From IMG/VR virus record IMGVR_UViG_3300034068_000549, positions 1-21,669 of that record: 21,669 bases of DNA; one strand, written 5' to 3'. The notes under the pieces were generated by a model that saw only the letters and a list, made by a program, of their open reading frames with translations, was not told the origin of the DNA and ran no database searches. Source of the stretch: a virus. Numbering within the stretch: the stretch's first letter is position 1; every line of letters begins with the position of its first letter. Positions 20,806 to 21,669 of this stretch are shown one piece after another. Position numbers and translations under genes: made by a program.

Positions 20806-21522
20806 TTATAAAACAATAGAATAATCAAGTTCATCATAATTGCTATATGTTAAATCACTTGATCCATACCTTGCAGAAATATGTGTGAAAGTAATCCCTC
20901 TTGGTTTTAAAAACTCCTGTAATGATTTAAAACTGTTCATCGTGCGAATAGAGTGCCCAGTAACAAAATAAGAATCCTCTGGCCATAATTCTCTATATTT
21001 ACTATAATAAGAATGACCTTGAAATTGACCTCCATCAAATCCCATTAAATAGAATTTTTTAATACCTAAATGCAAACCAAGTCCAATAGCATCAAACAAA
21101 ATTGAACCTCCAACAAATAAAGTATTAGGTATTTTTTCTACAATCGGCTTAACATAGACTTTTGTAGATTCACATACTGGCATACCTTTGTACTTGTAAA
21201 AATCTCCTTCCATTTGTGTTACACCTCTTCTTTCATCGTTGCAGTCAAACTCTGGCAATATGTGTTTGTTAGGATGTCTGTAAATCTCTTCTTGCCATAA
21301 TTGTAAATATCCTTCTGGTAAATCTTTTACTGTATGGTGATTTATACAATAATCAAATTTTATTTTATCATCTTTCCACATATCACCTACACAAATAATT
21401 AAGTCGTCAATCCAAAACCTATTACATATATCTGCATATGGTAAATAATCTAATGATGCTCCGCTGCCTATTAATAAACAGCTATCATAATATTTGTGTG
21501 ATAAATTATCTATCCATTTCAT
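20806..21522 (-). CDS. DUF115/MptE-like protein
   Basis: A 238-residue alpha/beta protein. Two motifs suggest the DUF115/MptE-like superfamily (also found in flagellin-glycosylating Maf proteins): LLIGSGASLDYLP (16-28) near the N-terminus and VGGSILFDAIGLGLHLGIKKFYLMGFDGG (137-165), with GGS and the GFDGG end as key residues. Family members bind nucleotides or sugar-nucleotides. No signal peptide is present. It is one base after a 47-residue ORF and 9 bases before the HNH gene. The substrate is not evident; sugar transfer to a phage or host component is one possibility. Confidence 0.6.
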   Translation of the reverse strand: MKWIDNLSHKYYDSCLLIGSGASLDYLPYADICNRFWIDDLIICVGDMWKDDKIKFDYCINHHTVKDLPEGYLQLWQEEIYRHPNKHILPEFDCNDERRGVTQMEGDFYKYKGMPVCESTKVYVKPIVEKIPNTLFVGGSILFDAIGLGLHLGIKKFYLMGFDGGQFQGHSYYSKYRELWPEDSYFVTGHSIRTMNSFKSLQEFLKPRGITFTHISARYGSSDLTYSNYDELDYSIVL

Positions 21523-21523
21523 T

Positions 21524-21667
21524 TTAATATTCCATTTCGGGAAAACTGGCTTTTACTGTCCAGTATTCTGTTGATAAATTACTTCTTACTTTCCAAAGAT
21601 TACTTGTATGGTAGCCGCTTTTGTAAAAACATTTACAAGTAGCATCTACAATGTTTTTAGCACTCAT
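21524..21667 (-). CDS. 47-residue ORF at the right edge
   Basis: ATG at 21667 opens a 47-codon frame whose TAA is one base before the DUF115-like start. The product is basic and aromatic, starting MSAKNIVDATCKCFYKSGYH and ending PEMEY. Tight spacing supports a real gene. Because the window ends two bases upstream, the true start may lie further right and this may be the C-terminus of a larger protein. Confidence 0.5.
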   Translation of the reverse strand: MSAKNIVDATCKCFYKSGYHTSNLWKVRSNLSTEYWTVKASFPEMEY

Positions 21668-21669
21668 GC

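Overview
The window looks like part of the genome of a tailed phage, or a closely related prophage, of a Bacteroidota host. The DNA is AT-rich. Almost no gene has a Shine-Dalgarno sequence; starts are instead preceded by A-rich leaders. Two late proteins begin with signal peptides that end in the Ala-Gln typical of Bacteroidota. One good promoter box (TAnnTTTG) fits the Bacteroidota primary sigma factor. No integrase, terminase, capsid or polymerase gene lies in the window.

Left part (1-7813, + strand), the late region. It holds the tail end of an upstream gene, a 1246-residue fibre-like protein, a 642-residue fibre/adhesin with nine YadA-head-like repeats, a small secreted protein, a holin, a small unknown protein and an N-acetylmuramoyl-L-alanine amidase. 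The two fibre proteins share a homologous N-terminal module. The holin-amidase stretch is the lysis cassette. A bidirectional terminator at about 7812-7841 separates this region from the rest.

Right part (7869-21669, all - strand), the early/replication region, densely packed with many 1-4 base stop/start overlaps. Reading leftward from the right edge it contains: a small ORF; a DUF115/MptE-like protein; an HNH endonuclease; several small unknown genes; a structured RNA plus strong terminator; a DNA adenine methyltransferase overlapping a PD-(D/E)XK nuclease; a winged-helix replication protein with iteron-like repeats inside its gene (candidate origin); more small genes; a possible OB-fold protein; a RecB/Cas4-like nuclease; a degenerate tRNA-like element; a nucleotide-pool cassette (ThyX, a dATP/dGTP-pyrophosphohydrolase-like protein, dCTP deaminase); a membrane protein; and a RuvC-like resolvase.

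Together the right half would supply dTTP precursors, start replication, process recombination intermediates and methylate DNA. The left half would build receptor-binding structures and lyse the host. The least ordinary features are the in-gene iterons repeated in different reading frames, the RNA/terminator element at 19249-19359, the tRNA-Leu/Ser-like element with no normal anticodon arm, AAATGTCT arrays with an 11-bp period at two distant loci, a 17-bp palindromic motif shared by two leaders, and export signals on apparent tail-fibre genes. Four small ORFs (58, 42, 21 and 47 residues) fit the operon spacing and are annotated here.
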